The notes beneath the pieces are model-generated. The model was not told where the DNA came from. It ran no database searches and worked only from the letters and a program-made list of their open reading frames with translations. A DNA stretch of 64,000 nt from Pegoplata infirma (Eukaryota; Arthropoda; Insecta; Diptera; Anthomyiidae). Made by a program: the position numbers and the translations under genes. Below are positions 62,449 through 64,000 of this stretch, piece by piece; positions within the stretch are counted from its first letter, which is position 1; every line of letters begins with the position of its first letter. The stretch is taken from assembly GCA_963921195.1 (NCBI GenBank), contig OY992540.1, forward strand, positions 194,898,692 to 194,962,691, in the 5' to 3' direction.

Positions 62449-63511
62449 CACTCAGAAAATTATTGCAGTTACTACATGACGGTCGTTTATGTAGTAAGTA
62501 GTAGCTGTTGTTTTTAACTACAATTTCGGTCGTTTTTGTATGAAAAAATCTCAAAAAACTTTTTTTGTAGTAGTTTCAAAAAATAACTACAAAAAATATA
62601 CTACACTGTAGCAATAGTTGATTTATGTAGTTGTTTTTAGTTTTTTTCTAAAAACTCGTTTTTTTCTAGAAATTTTTATTCCAAACGAATGTGTCGAACG
62701 AGTTGGTCGTGCGGGATGCGGAAGGAATTATTTTTATACCAAATAAAAAATATCTAAATAAATTAAATTACAATTTATTAAATTTAATTATAACAAAAAA
62801 TATGTTTTTGGAAAAATATTCTTGAGCGAAAGAAAATAAGTGGATAAATGAGATAGCAAGTGTGTATAATATAGCGCTCACATAAGCGTGCGTAAAAACC
62901 AATCGGAAAAAAACAAAAAAATTTTTGTCGGCTTGGTTGCCTGCGTGCCATCTTTCTTTTCTTTGTATACACAACAGAACAGGTACATACTTTTTTCAAA
63001 CATTGCAAATTAATTATTTTTTTTATAAATCAATTCTACCAAAGCATTTCTTTTTTTTTTATTCCAGACAAATTTTGATCAGAAGCGGTGGAAATTTGAA
63101 ACAAACTATTAAAAAAACAAAGGTAAATACAATCAATTCATTTTGTTTAACATTTTATTAATATATATTTTTTCTTCTATAATTCCAGATAAATACACCA
63201 AAAAATTGTCATCATGTCGAAATTCTATACAACCAACTGAATTGTATTGCTTTTTAAATAAATAAATATCAATCATTTAAACGTTTAAGAAATTTTTTAA
63301 ATAAAATTTCAGGCAATTGTTGTAAAAACAACTGTATTAAACAGTTTTGTAGTAGTTTTTACTACATTTTGTAGTTGAAAATCAATAGTTAAAAACAACA
63401 ACATGTTCAGTTGTTTTTACCGTAATATGTAGTGGACGCCTTTTCAACAACAAAATGTAGTCAAAACAACTGTCTTTTGTAGTTGATTTTACCGACATAC
63501 TTTTTTGAGTG
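62449..63511. mobile_element. 1063-bp TA-flanked element containing exon-like sequence
   Basis: TA at 62447-62448 and 63512-63513. Ends CACTCAGAAAATTATTGCAG and, on the complement of the right, CACTCAAAAAAGTATGTCGG. Both flanking zones (62460-62640 and 63310-63490) are full of GTAGTT/AACTAC words shared with the MITE at 21487-22015. The middle (about 62690-63300) has different composition and looks like a captured fragment with introns. Confidence 0.75.
62935..63240 (+). other. Exon-intron-like segment inside the 62.4-kb element
   Basis: A pyrimidine-rich 'ccatctttcttttctttg' is followed by ACACAACAGAACAG|GTACAT (donor at 62983). An acceptor CTTTTTTTTTTATTCCAG ends at 63067, a 55-bp exon ends AACAAAG|GTAAAT (donor at 63123), and an acceptor TTCTTCTATAATTCCAG ends at 63188. 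The next exon contains CATCATG at 63211-63216 opening MSKFYTTN then TGA. Introns of 85 and 66 bp suit flies. The likely source is the 5' end of a host gene; its identity is unknown. Confidence 0.45.
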
Positions 63512-63519
63512 TACTGGGC

Positions 63520-63834
63520 AATTCCGATAAGACTTTTTTAGAAAGATTCTCTGAGTTTTGCTATAGAAAAATTCTCAGATTTTTCCGAAAGAAAAATTCA
63601 AAGATTCCAATACTTTTTCCCTATAGAAAAATTCTAAGATTGTAAGAAATTTTTATAAAAAAATTTTGTGATTCTTACGCATCAAAAAAGATCTCAAATA
63701 ATTTCCTTTTCTTTACACTTTCTTATATTTTCTTTTAGAAAACTCTCTTATATTTTCTTTTAGAAAACTCTCCTATAGAAGAATCTATCTTTTTCCCACT
63801 CTTCTTTCCTTTTCTTTCGTTTTCTTTTCATTTT
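63520..63834. repeat. Diverged 35-bp-type repeats and C/T tract
   Basis: ATAGAAAAATTCTCAGATTT and 'ctatagaaaaattctaagattgtaag' are decayed units. From about 63695 the strand becomes C/T-rich, including a duplicated 'cttatattttcttttagaaaactct' (63721 and 63747). This pairing of 35-bp repeats with a following C/T tract is also seen at 45313-45700. Confidence 0.65.
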
Positions 63835-64000
63835 TTATACCCTCCACTTATTGTTAGTGTATATAAGTTGTCATTCCGTTTGTAACTCATCAAAATATTG
63901 GTCTACGACCCCATTATGTATATGGGTCATTCGATATCAAATTGGATAATTTTTTTTAGATTTTTCCGAATTGTTTACAGTTTTTAGTACCCTTCGAAAA
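63835..64000 (-). mobile_element. GTCY-B element, reverse, cut by the window edge
   Basis: TTTATACCCTCCACTTATTG, 'gtatataagttgtcattccgtttgtaactcatc' and 'aatattggtctacgaccccatta' open a reversed GTCY-B copy. The microsatellite part lies beyond the window or is deleted. Confidence 0.7.

Overview
This is transposon-dense, AT-rich intergenic or intronic DNA from an animal genome, most likely a higher fly (Diptera: Brachycera). The evidence is relics of non-LTR retrotransposons with fused RNase H, several dispersed repeats carrying a (GTCY)n microsatellite as in the DINE-1/mini-me elements described from flies, and many short TA-flanked inverted-repeat elements. I see no convincing conventional host gene, tRNA, rRNA or CRISPR array. 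The largest coding remnants are retrotransposon parts. One separate 195-codon ORF (27757-28344) is unassigned.

Layout. 1-7.1 kb: old repeat fragments, an element bounded by CCCGGG clusters, an array of ~165-bp tandem units (about 1530-4010) holding two MITEs, a large fold-back structure (4048-5460) and three short tandem duplications. 7.8-11.9 kb: a repeated leader-like sequence with a possible LTR primer-binding site, a 521-bp TIR element, a GTCY-A element and 35-bp-type repeats. 11.9-22.4 kb: two related, internally deleted LINE-B copies carrying different later insertions, then LINE-A 5' fragments. 23-27.5 kb: a chain of MITEs and hAT-type elements. 27.5-28.5 kb: the unassigned ORF. 29-30.6 kb: LINE-C, 3' half. 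30.85-35.6 kb: the most complete LINE-A copy (ORF1, endonuclease, reverse transcriptase, RNase H, zinc knuckle), broken by stops, frameshifts and deletions. 38.4-41.1 kb: a minus-strand LINE-A relic split by a 544-bp palindromic element and a MITE. 43-47.9 kb: GTCY-A, 35-bp repeats, MITEs and a LINE-A 3' fragment with a 359-codon open frame. 50.1-53.1 kb: a 3-kb long-TIR element containing a GTCY-A copy, which itself contains a hAT MITE. 53-61 kb: GTCY-B copies, two hAT-type elements with exact 8-bp duplications, and a 1.2-kb array of 35-bp units. 62.4-63.5 kb: a TA-flanked element whose centre looks like captured spliced 5' exons.

The genes do not form a pathway. The value of the window is its stratigraphy: many insertions have visible target duplications, and several have a paralogous empty site in the same window. 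Element classes are assigned from termini, duplication length and recognisable protein motifs read by eye; no database search was possible.
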